A stretch of DNA of 64,000 nt from assembly GCF_020829625.1 (NCBI RefSeq), contig NZ_JAIVFX010000005.1, forward strand, positions 186,001-250,000, given 5' to 3'. The number at the start of each line of letters is the position of its first letter. The first letter of the stretch is position 1. This DNA comes from Nostoc sp. XA010. GTDB taxonomy: Bacteria > Cyanobacteriota > Cyanobacteriia > Cyanobacteriales > Nostocaceae. A model generated the notes under the pieces. The model was not told the origin of the DNA, did not search any database, and worked only from the letters and a program-made list of their open reading frames with translations. Position numbers and translations under genes: made by a program. Below are positions 26,841 to 34,869 of this stretch, piece by piece.

Positions 26841-27722
26841 TTAGAGCTTGGGTGAGGTTATGAACACCTGCCGCTAAATTTGTTGCTATTTGAGCCAGTC
26901 AGCTTCTCAGGCGACTTATGCTTTTGAGCAGTTTTATGCTTAACCCCATGATTGGTTGATTTCATACCCTATATGGGTATCTTAATATAAAAATTTATTT
27001 CTGTAATAGTTCTATAATTTTATCATTTATGTAAATTTAATACTAGTCCACAGGAGTTATAACTATCGGCAGATGACAATATTCAAGAGTCAAGAGATTA
27101 ATTTTAAATTGGGTCTGATTGCTGACAAAATCGGGGACAGTGGCATTTAAAGGCACAAGTATCTTTACAGTGTCTACCAAAATTTTGTTACCAGATTTTA
27201 GCCATTATTAACTGCGATCGCGTTGTAATATCAACACAAGTTCGACAAAACTAAAAAAGAGCAAGAACAAGTAAGCTTTTAAGGTAAATATCGAATGATG
27301 AGTTTTTACGTAAAATAGGTGTAACTTGTCAATTTTTTAGGTTTATTCAATAGTTTCTACAAAACATGCAACTTTTCCGACCTTTCTCACCTTTTATTCG
27401 CGGCTCTATGACTTGCAATAACTCAGTTGCATTTAGCAAAACTCATAGTAGGAAAAGTCTACGCTGATTTTAATATATTTTTTGTAGCTCTTGCTAGGTC
27501 AAGGAGAAAACTGTTTTATAAAAAAATGTTTTAGATAACTTCTTAGATATCTAGCCTTTTAGAAACAGTCCTAATTTAGATTTTGCTGCCAGCCAATAGA
27601 TAAAATAATGTGATTTTAGGGTAGTTAGTTAGCTGCAACGGTAGTATTCTATTAATCAAAAAAGCCCCCTAATGGGGGCCTATTAAGTTGTCCGCGTGGA
27701 ATGAACAACTAATAATTAATAC
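26841..27722. other. 880-bp gap, no gene seen
   Basis: AT-rich with only short frames. A single GCGATCGC is at 27214-27221. The right end carries the coxC terminator (27658-27680). I find no repeat array, tRNA or obvious small RNA in the rest. Confidence 0.4.
27658..27680 (-). terminator. terminator of the cox operon
   Basis: On the minus strand: stem GCCCCC-ATTA-GGGGGC (27664-27679) followed by six T (27658-27663). It lies about 45 bases after the coxC stop. Confidence 0.85.
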
Positions 27723-28349
27723 TCACAGTAGATACAGTAATCCGAACAGAATAATCCAAATTACATCAACGAAGTGCCAGTAGATTTCGGCTGCTTCAAT
27801 GCCAAAGTGCTTTTCGTTACTGTAGTGACCCGGAACGCGCGATCGCCACAACACGGCAACAATTGCTAAAACGCCGATGGTAACGTGCAATCCGTGGAAA
27901 CCAGTCAAAACATAAAATGCACTGGCAAATAAATTGGTAGTTAAACCAAATTCCAAATGGGTATATTCATATACTTGACCCACCAAGAAAATAGCACCCA
28001 TCGCCGCCGTAATTGCTAACCAGATTTGTGCCCCCCGCGTATCGTTCTTTTTGATAGCAGTGTCAGCATTGTGCATGACAAAACTACTAGAAATCAGATT
28101 GATGGTGTTCACTCCGGGTAACAATAGTTCTAATTCTGGAGTCCCTGCTGGTGGCCACGCAGGTAAGGTAGCACGGAAAGCTAAGTAGGCTCCGAACAAC
28201 CCCATAAAAATCATCCCTTCAGCAATCAGGAAGACAATTAGCCCAAACAGGCGATGATCTGGATGTTCTTCGTGATGACCGACGGAGGCTTCCGCCGCGT
28301 GGTGATGATTTAGTTCGGTTTTAGCTGGGTCAATAGTTTGACTTTGCAT
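27723..28349 (-). CDS. coxC: cytochrome c oxidase subunit III
   Basis: 208 residues with about five membrane helices. EDHRLFGLIVFLIAEGMIFM-type start, YVLTGFHGLHVTIGVLA and AEIYWHFVDVIWIILFGLLY are subunit III signatures (conserved E and H). It is shorter than mitochondrial subunit III, as is usual in cyanobacteria. It is the last gene of coxB-coxA-coxC; 130 bases of STRR repeats separate it from coxA. Confidence 0.95.
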   Translation of the reverse strand: MQSQTIDPAKTELNHHHAAEASVGHHEEHPDHRLFGLIVFLIAEGMIFMGLFGAYLAFRATLPAWPPAGTPELELLLPGVNTINLISSSFVMHNADTAIKKNDTRGAQIWLAITAAMGAIFLVGQVYEYTHLEFGLTTNLFASAFYVLTGFHGLHVTIGVLAIVAVLWRSRVPGHYSNEKHFGIEAAEIYWHFVDVIWIILFGLLYLL

Positions 28350-28375
28350 GAATTTTGATAAGTGGGGAATGGGGA

Positions 28376-28470
28376 GTTAAAAGTTAGGAGTTAGGAGTTA
28401 GGAGTTAGAAGTTAGAAGTTAAAAGTTATTAGTTAAAAATTTTTAACTAATAACTTTATTAAACTCATCA
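28376..28470. repeat. STRR heptamer array with inverted halves between coxA and coxC
   Basis: AGTTAGG/AGTTAGA/AGTTAAA heptamers run for about 55 bases, then TTTTTAACTAATAACTTT and ATTCCTAACTC mirror them. The array could fold into a hairpin within the operon and reduce coxC expression. Confidence 0.7.
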
Positions 28471-28479
28471 TTCCTAACT

Positions 28480-30216
28480 CTATTTCCGGTCTTCGGGATT
28501 AGCAGCAACTGCTGGATCGGGTTTTGCTCTTAATACTGAGTTCGGGCCACCAGACAAGACTGGATTGGGATCAGACAAAGGTACATCTTCGTTAGCCCTT
28601 TCCAAGCCGTAGTCGTAGGGGCCTGTAGCCAGTACTGGAGTTTGATCAAAATTCTCGATCGCAGGTGGTGATGTCGTCATCCACTCTAAGGTCAATGCTC
28701 TCCAAGGATTATTACCAGCTTTCTCGCCGTATAACCAACTCCAAATGGCATTGATGATGAAGGGGAATGTCGAAATTGCGAGTATATAAGAACCATACGT
28801 GCAAATTTCGTTCAGCGTGGTGAATTTGGGGTCATATTGGGCAATACGGCGATTCATGCCCATTAGACCCAGCTTGTGCATGGGTAAGAAGGTCATGTTT
28901 AAACCCACAATGGTCAAGGCAAAGTGAACCTTACCCCAAAATTCATTTATCATCCGGCCCGTCATTTTCGGGAACCAGTGGTAAATGCCTGCAAAAATCC
29001 CCAGCACACTACCGCCAAATAGGACGTAGTGCAAGTGAGCCACCACAAAATAAGTATCGTGAACGTGAATATCAAAAGGCACTGCTGCCAACATCACGCC
29101 ACTGATCCCGCCGATTACAAAAGTGCCAACAAAGCCGATGGCGAACAGCATGGCGCTGTTAAGCTGGATTTTTCCACCCCACATTGTTGCTAACCAACTG
29201 AAAATTTTAATTCCCGTGGGTACGGCAATGATCATGGTAGTGATCATGAAGAACATCCGCAACCAACCGGGGATACCACTGGTAAACATGTGGTGCGCCC
29301 AAACAATTAGCCCCAAAAAGCTGATTGCAAGAGATGAATAAGCGATCGCTTTATAGCCAAAAATCGGCTTGCGGGAATGCACGGGGATAATTTCTGAAAT
29401 TGCGCCAAAGAAGGGCAAAATCATGATGTAAACCGCAGGGTGGGAGTAAAACCAGAACATGTGCTGGTATACTACTGGGTCGCCACCGCCAGTTGGGTTA
29501 AAAAATGTTGTCCCAGCAATTAAGTCAAAGGCAAGGAGAATTAGACCTGCTGCGAGGACTGGGGTTGATACCAAAACTAGCGCCGAAGTGGCGAACATTG
29601 CCCAGCAGAACAAGGGCATTTGATGAACGCCCATGCCGGGGATACGCATCTTCAGCAATGTTACCAGGAAATTTATCGCCCCCAAAATAGATGATGTACC
29701 CAGCAGCAAGACACTCATAATCCAAATGCCTTGCCCCACTTGTCCTGTTACCAAACTCAGGGGAGGGTAGGAAGTCCAACCTGCATCCGGTGCATCGCCT
29801 ACCGCTAAACTGGCGATCAGCAATATACCCGCAGGGGGGATCATCCAAAAGGCAACAGCATTCAGGCGAGGAAATGCCATATCTTTTGCCCCAATCATCA
29901 GGGGAATTAGATAGTTAGCAAACCCTGCCCCGGTTGGCACGATCCACAAGAAAATCATGATCGTGGCGTGCAGTGTAAACAGACTGTTGTAGACTTCGGG
30001 GGTAACAAAATCTACCTCTGGAGTTCGCAGTTCTGTGCGAACCAAGTCAGCCATTACGCCGCCAATGCAGTAGAAAATAAACGAAGTGACTAGGTATTGA
30101 ATCCCAATCACCTTATGGTCGGTTTGAAAGCCAAAGAAGTCTTGCCATTTTCTGACCCCTGGTTCCTCACTAAGGGCGGGGATATTGGCAGTTTCTTGCA
30201 ACTGAGCTTGTGTCAT
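28480..30216 (-). CDS. coxA: cytochrome c oxidase subunit I
   Basis: 578 residues, 12 membrane helices. Haem-copper motifs: HATIMIFLWIVPTGAGFANY (low-spin haem His), FWFYSHPAVYIMILPFFGAI (CuB His and the His-Tyr crosslink pair), VWAHHMFTSG (CuB His pair) and VAHLHYVLFGG (haem ligands). The His-Tyr pair marks an A-type proton-pumping oxidase. The last 60 residues are a Pro/Asp-rich soluble tail. It is the catalytic subunit of the aa3 terminal oxidase; which of the several Nostoc sets it is cannot be told from this window. Confidence 0.97.
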   Translation of the reverse strand: MTQAQLQETANIPALSEEPGVRKWQDFFGFQTDHKVIGIQYLVTSFIFYCIGGVMADLVRTELRTPEVDFVTPEVYNSLFTLHATIMIFLWIVPTGAGFANYLIPLMIGAKDMAFPRLNAVAFWMIPPAGILLIASLAVGDAPDAGWTSYPPLSLVTGQVGQGIWIMSVLLLGTSSILGAINFLVTLLKMRIPGMGVHQMPLFCWAMFATSALVLVSTPVLAAGLILLAFDLIAGTTFFNPTGGGDPVVYQHMFWFYSHPAVYIMILPFFGAISEIIPVHSRKPIFGYKAIAYSSLAISFLGLIVWAHHMFTSGIPGWLRMFFMITTMIIAVPTGIKIFSWLATMWGGKIQLNSAMLFAIGFVGTFVIGGISGVMLAAVPFDIHVHDTYFVVAHLHYVLFGGSVLGIFAGIYHWFPKMTGRMINEFWGKVHFALTIVGLNMTFLPMHKLGLMGMNRRIAQYDPKFTTLNEICTYGSYILAISTFPFIINAIWSWLYGEKAGNNPWRALTLEWMTTSPPAIENFDQTPVLATGPYDYGLERANEDVPLSDPNPVLSGGPNSVLRAKPDPAVAANPEDRK

Positions 30217-30221
30217 AGTCG

Positions 30222-30262
30222 TTAGTCATTAGTCATTAGTCATTAGTCGTTAGTCATTGGAT
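30222..30262. repeat. TTAGTCA heptamer array between coxB and coxA
   Basis: GTCATTAGTCATTAGTCATTAG-type units with one or two variants, immediately before the coxA start on the minus strand; TAGTCA/TGACTA ends are partly complementary. Confidence 0.65.
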
Positions 30263-30283
30263 TTTGACTAAATAACATATTGA

Positions 30284-31369
30284 CTAATGGTGAACTTGAT
30301 GGAGGATTTCTGGTTTAATTCCCATGTCCTTGGTGTAAGGAGCGAGAAATTCATTTGGGGATAGATTCGCAGGGTTAATAGCAACGGCTTGATTTAGTGT
30401 TTCTTTGCTAGCAACTAGCTGTTCTTGCATCCATTTGTCAAAGGCTTCTTCTGGCTCAACGACTACTGTTGCTCTCATCGCACCGTGGTAGGGGCCACAA
30501 AGTTCAGCACAGACTAGGACATAATCTCCTGCTTTTTTGGGGGTGAAGCGAATCTCGCTTTGCCTACCGGGAATCGCATCTTGTTTCAGGCGGAACTCTG
30601 GCACCCAAAAAGCATGGATGACATCGTTGGCTGTCATATTTATTTCCACTTCACGCCCGATGGGGACGTGCATTTCACCTGTAGTTATACCAGTTTCAGG
30701 ATAAGTGAAAATCCAAGCATATTGTAGACCTGTGACATTGACCTGTAATCCTGCTGGTTTGCCTGCTTTATCAGGAGTTCCCCCAATTGTCGGGGCAACA
30801 CTACCGACACCTGGAGCATTCCGCAGTTGGGGAATCTGGTCAGCATTACGAACTGCTGCCGTAGCTGGGTCTTGCATTGCCTCATCAGATTTTTCTTGAT
30901 TGAGGTTGGGTTCGGTGCTAGGAGGAGTATCACTTAAAGTTGCCGCCATAGCACTTCCAGGCATTGCCATTGACTCCTGATTCATCATCGGCGCTTGATG
31001 GATAGCATGGGGATCAAAGCCACCGATTTCGTTGTAGACATCAAAGCTATAAACAGAAATACCGATAACGATAATTGCTGGGATCGCCGTCCAGAGAATT
31101 TCTAGAGGTACATTGCCCTCAACTGGTGGGCCGTCTTCATTGTCACCTGCACGCCGACGGTATTTAAATGCAGAGTAAATTAAAATACCTTCTACGAGTA
31201 GGAATATACCTGTAGAAATGATCATCATCGCGTTGAACAGACCATCAACTAATTCGGCTTCATCCGTTGCTGCTGCTGGCAACAGCCCGTGATTTTGACC
31301 GTACCAAAAGCTGGCGAGCGTTAGCACGATGCCAATGAGTAATGTCCAGATTGAACTTGGAATCTTCAC
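30284..31369 (-). CDS. coxB: cytochrome c oxidase subunit II
   Basis: 361 residues. Two N-terminal membrane helices (about 6-26 and 46-68), then the cupredoxin domain with CuA ligands: DVIHAFWVPEFRLKQDAIPG and VCAELCGPYHGAM (C-x3-C-x3-H-x2-M). Between helix 2 and the cupredoxin part is an 80-residue Met/Pro/Ala/Asp-rich insert (around 128-210) rarely so long in the family. It receives electrons from cytochrome c6 or plastocyanin. First gene of the cox operon, divergent from ctaA. Confidence 0.95.
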   Translation of the reverse strand: MKIPSSIWTLLIGIVLTLASFWYGQNHGLLPAAATDEAELVDGLFNAMMIISTGIFLLVEGILIYSAFKYRRRAGDNEDGPPVEGNVPLEILWTAIPAIIVIGISVYSFDVYNEIGGFDPHAIHQAPMMNQESMAMPGSAMAATLSDTPPSTEPNLNQEKSDEAMQDPATAAVRNADQIPQLRNAPGVGSVAPTIGGTPDKAGKPAGLQVNVTGLQYAWIFTYPETGITTGEMHVPIGREVEINMTANDVIHAFWVPEFRLKQDAIPGRQSEIRFTPKKAGDYVLVCAELCGPYHGAMRATVVVEPEEAFDKWMQEQLVASKETLNQAVAINPANLSPNEFLAPYTKDMGIKPEILHQVHH

Positions 31370-31948
31370 GGCTTACTTAATTGAATTTACTACGTTATCT
31401 TAAAGCTGCTCCCTTACTAAGGTAGTCTAGGCTGGAAGGCATAGAGTACAAAGGTCTGAAAATTTTATTAATTTTTTTAACTATTTTACTAATTTTGGGT
31501 ACAAGGTGACTATCAGGAGGCAGATCGCTTTTAGCGTCTCCCCTTCTCCCAAAGGGAGAGGCTAGCGTCTTCGCGGAGCGTCTCGTAGAGAAGGGAGAAG
31601 GCAGGAGGTAGGAGTAACCCAGATGTATTTAAAAGCATGGGATTTAACGGCTGGGTTTTATACCCAAAATTAAAGTTTTGATTCATAATTATTTCCTTGT
31701 GCCTTCGCCGAAAATCAGTAGAAAAACTTAAGGAAAAATTTAGAATGTTTAAATTAATTGTGATTAATCAATTTTTCACATCTTGAAAAATACCTAAAGC
31801 TTCAGGCAAAACTTTTCTGGAGTGATTCAAAGTATAAGTGAGTGCTAATCTATAAACCCTTAGCCTATACGCTAGGGTGGAGATGGGACACTAAAAGAAA
31901 ATTGAAAATTTTAAGAGATCCACCAAGAGCGGGCAGAAGGTATCCTTC
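31370..31948. other. divergent coxB/ctaA promoter region with a palindromic repeat
   Basis: Bases 31530-31612 hold CTTCTCCCAAAGGGAGAGGC, TTCGCGGAGCG and TCTCGTAGAGAAGGGAGAAG, a multi-hairpin dispersed repeat. The rest is AT-rich and must hold the promoters for both operons. No gene is seen. Confidence 0.5.
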
Positions 31949-32869
31949 ATGAGCGAATTTGTCCTACAACAACAAAATGAAGCGGCGCTTCAGCAGCAAA
32001 AACCCAAGGAAATGATTCGTCGCTTGGTGTGGAAAATATGCATAGCCACCTTAATTTTGATGGCAATAGGCAGCGCCACCCGCGTAATGAATGCTGGACT
32101 TGCTTGCCCAGACTGGCCTTTATGCTATGGCGAACTAGTGCCAGCCAAGCAAATGAATCTCCAAGTGTTTTTGGAGTGGTTTCACAGATTGGATGCAGCT
32201 TTAATTGGTGTAAGCGCGATCGCACTCTTTGGTTTGTCCTGGTGGCATCGTCGTTTCTTACCCAAATGGCTACCTTGGGCATCAACATTCGCCCTGTTTT
32301 TAATCGTCTTCCAAGGCATCTTGGGGGGACTCACCGTTACCGAACTGTTGCGGTTTGATATCGTTACCGCTCATTTAGGAACGGCGCTGTTATTTTTTTG
32401 CACCCTGCTGATTATCGGCACGGCGCTCACGCCCTATCAGGGAAATGGAACCGTTGGTAAGTTGCCTTGGGTCGGTTTAACTGCCGCTATTCTGGTTTAC
32501 CTGCAAAGTCTGCTAGGTGCTTTGGTAGGCTCTCGCTGGGCGCTACACCAATGCCTCGGCGGTTCTCAACTTTGTACTGTAATGTACAGCCATATTGCTG
32601 GTTTGGTGCCGCCAACAGTGGCAACCTTGGCAATGGTATTTATCTGTTGGCGGACACCAGCACTACATCCAGCCTTACGGCGACTGGCAAATATAGCTGG
32701 TGGGTTGTTAACCTTACAAATCTTGTTGGGATTCGCCACTTTCAAATTACATCTCCAAGTTGAGCCTCTCACCGTCTCTCACCAAGCTATAGGAGCTACT
32801 TTGCTGGGTACTTTGGTGGTTTTCACAGTTCTTGCACTGCGTGACTCAGTAAGTGCTGATTCACGTTAG
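31949..32869 (+). CDS. ctaA: haem A synthase (COX15/CtaA family)
   Basis: 306 residues, eight membrane helices. NAGLACPDWPLCYGELVP holds the family's paired Cys; HRLDA, TAHLGTALLF and SHQAIGATLLG supply the four haem-ligand His. It oxidises haem O to haem A for the adjacent cox genes. It begins a rightward unit with ctaB. Confidence 0.93.
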   Translation: MSEFVLQQQNEAALQQQKPKEMIRRLVWKICIATLILMAIGSATRVMNAGLACPDWPLCYGELVPAKQMNLQVFLEWFHRLDAALIGVSAIALFGLSWWHRRFLPKWLPWASTFALFLIVFQGILGGLTVTELLRFDIVTAHLGTALLFFCTLLIIGTALTPYQGNGTVGKLPWVGLTAAILVYLQSLLGALVGSRWALHQCLGGSQLCTVMYSHIAGLVPPTVATLAMVFICWRTPALHPALRRLANIAGGLLTLQILLGFATFKLHLQVEPLTVSHQAIGATLLGTLVVFTVLALRDSVSADSR

Positions 32870-32905
32870 CGGTAGCGGGGCGTTTAGCCCGTGTTAAGTG
32901 CTGGG

Positions 32906-32945
32906 TAGGGAATGGGGCATTGGGCATTGGGCATTGAGCATTGGT
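32906..32945. repeat. GGGCATT heptamer repeats between ctaA and ctaB
   Basis: GGGGCATTGGGCATTGGGCA and GAGCATTGG, followed by a C-rich CTCCCCCTGCTCCCC stretch, as upstream of ndhC. Confidence 0.6.
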
Positions 32946-33117
32946 TCTTCTCCTTAATCTCCCCCTGCTCCCCACTCTCCACTAAACGACGAAAGCCGCA
33001 ACGGCGAGTATTGCGACCCATGCAGGTGCAGAAAATCTGTGTTTTCGTTTGCCTAAAAGAGCCAGCTTGAGCGGGGGCTGCATATAAGTTGTTGAAAAAT
33101 AAGGAACCAGAGCCAAA

Positions 33118-34071
33118 ATGATCGAGACTAATGTCTCTCGCCACCACGGAACATTTTTACAGGTAATTCAAAGTTACTACCAGCTAACCAAGCCTCGGAT
33201 TATTCCGTTGCTTTTGATTACTACGGCTGGGAGTATGTGGATTGCTGCTAAGGGTGAAGTAGATCCATTGCTGTTGCTAGTAACTCTCACTGGTGGCACT
33301 TTGGCTGCTGCAAGCGCCCAGACGATTAACTGTGTCTATGACCGGGATATTGATTATGACATGGAGCGGACGCGCCATCGTCCGATGCCATCCGGTAAGG
33401 TTCAACCGCGCGATGCTCTAATTTTTGCGATCGCACTAGCAACGATTTCTTTTACACTCCTAGCAGTATTTGCCAACTTGCTAGCTGCCCTGCTAGCCTT
33501 CTCTGGCATCGTCTTTTATATTTTGGTTTATACCCACTGGCTAAAACGCCACACCCCTCAGAATATCGTTGTTGGTGGTGCGGCTGGGGCAATTCCGGCT
33601 TTAGTGGGTTGGGCTGCTGTCACGGGGACATTAAGCTGGTCAGCATGGTTAATTTTTGCCATCGTCTTTTTGTGGACACCACCCCATTTCTGGGCGCTAG
33701 CTCTGATGATTAAAGATGACTACGCAAAAGTTGGGATACCAATGTTACCTGTGATTGAAGGTACTACGGCAACTGTAAAGCAGATTTGGTACTATACGCT
33801 GGTAACAGTATTTGCAACCGTGTTATTGGTTTATCCCTTGGGCGCGAGTGGAATTCTTTATGCTGCGATCGCCCTAATTCTGGGAGGATTATTTATCCAC
33901 AAATCTTGGCGGTTGTTGCACAATCCAGAGGATCGCGCTGTAGCTAAAGAGTTGTTTCTCTTTTCCATCTCTTACATGATGCTGTTGTGTCTGGGGATGG
34001 TAGTTGATAGTCTTCCCGTTACCCATAATTTAATTAGTGCGGTGAGTAATCATCTGCATTTTATTGGATAG
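33118..34071 (+). CDS. ctaB: protohaem IX farnesyltransferase (haem O synthase)
   Basis: 317 residues, a UbiA-type prenyltransferase with about nine membrane helices. The first Asp-rich motif is NCVYDRDIDYDMERTRHRP; the second region reads MIKDDYAKVGIPMLPV. It attaches farnesyl to haem B, the step before CtaA. The ATG follows GAACCAGAGCCAAA. Together with ctaA and the cox genes it forms a divergent oxidase biogenesis cluster. Confidence 0.95.
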   Translation: MIETNVSRHHGTFLQVIQSYYQLTKPRIIPLLLITTAGSMWIAAKGEVDPLLLLVTLTGGTLAAASAQTINCVYDRDIDYDMERTRHRPMPSGKVQPRDALIFAIALATISFTLLAVFANLLAALLAFSGIVFYILVYTHWLKRHTPQNIVVGGAAGAIPALVGWAAVTGTLSWSAWLIFAIVFLWTPPHFWALALMIKDDYAKVGIPMLPVIEGTTATVKQIWYYTLVTVFATVLLVYPLGASGILYAAIALILGGLFIHKSWRLLHNPEDRAVAKELFLFSISYMMLLCLGMVVDSLPVTHNLISAVSNHLHFIG

Positions 34072-34120
34072 GGGATGCAAAATTTAGCGATCGCGTTTGG
34101 TAAAGGGGCGCGATCGCATA

Positions 34121-34345
34121 TCAACATTTCCAGTCAGATTCAGGAATTTTCGCCCCTTGAAAGATACTCCGTAATGTACCGATAGGTAAAGTGCGCCCTC
34201 GATGTTCAGGGACAATTACTTGTAGTCCCAGGTCTTCACTTCTCCATTTGCGGTGGCTACCTTTTTGAGAAATTAATTGAAATCCATATTGTCTCAGGAT
34301 AGTTTCAACTTCTCTAGATGTCATGCGCCGAATACGGTCGCTCAT
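34121..34345 (-). CDS. hicA: HicA-type toxin
   Basis: 74 residues with the HicA double-stranded RNA-binding-like fold: MTSREVETILRQYGFQLISQ, then KGSHRKW with the catalytic His, then VPEHRGRTLPIGTLRSIFQ. HicA is an mRNA interferase. It overlaps the upstream hicB by 4 bases (ATGA), the usual arrangement when antitoxin comes first. Confidence 0.88.
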   Translation of the reverse strand: MSDRIRRMTSREVETILRQYGFQLISQKGSHRKWRSEDLGLQVIVPEHRGRTLPIGTLRSIFQGAKIPESDWKC

Positions 34346-34545
34346 GAGACAATAATCTCTCGTGCGATCGCACCAGGGGCTAACTCAATTGATTCTGGTT
34401 GTAAATACAATTGAATTGCTTCTTTAATATTTTCTAAAGCTTCTTCTTCAGTTTCTCCTGCTGAAGTACAGCCAGGTAACTCTGGACACCATACAGCCCA
34501 ATCGCCTGTTTCTAGGTCTGATTCAAGAATCACGCGCCATTTCAT
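34342..34545 (-). CDS. hicB: HicB-type antitoxin
   Basis: 67 residues: YVI-like start MKWRVILESDLETGDWAVWC, then PELPGCTSAGETEEEALENI, the HicB partial RNase H-like fold. It would bind and block HicA and repress the operon. It lacks a visible C-terminal DNA-binding domain, so it is the short form. Confidence 0.88.
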   Translation of the reverse strand: MKWRVILESDLETGDWAVWCPELPGCTSAGETEEEALENIKEAIQLYLQPESIELAPGAIAREIIVS

Positions 34546-34659
34546 AGCTAATCCTCTGGGATGTAATTATTGTAAATTGAGAACAGCGATGTCTACGACG
34601 GGCTACGCCTACATATCTCTAAAACTTAAAATCCAAAACTGAAAATTTTTAATATCTTA

Positions 34660-34842
34660 TTATTTAAGTAAGATTCTTCGGGGACGATTTTCTTCATTAG
34701 GAAAATGACAGTGAACCGCATCACGAATCATTTCGCGTAGTGTTTCTATATCGTCAGCCTGAGTAAAAATTGACTCGGTTAGAGCTACTGCTGTATAACC
34801 ACCATTAGGATCATCTTCAACGATAAATACAATTTCAGTCAT
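34660..34842 (-). CDS. orphan HicB-like small protein
   Basis: 60 residues. TEIVFIVEDDPNGGYTAVAL then ESIFTQADDIETLREMIRDA and HFPNEENRP resemble the HicB antitoxin fold (E-x-x-x-GGY-x-A, then a helix). No HicA frame follows; the neighbouring hicB-hicA pair starts 115 bases farther on. The ATG follows AAGGAAAGATTC. It may be a stand-alone repressor or a remnant whose toxin was lost. Confidence 0.65.
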   Translation of the reverse strand: MTEIVFIVEDDPNGGYTAVALTESIFTQADDIETLREMIRDAVHCHFPNEENRPRRILLK

Positions 34843-34869
34843 AGTGAATCTTTCCTTAACTACTAAATT

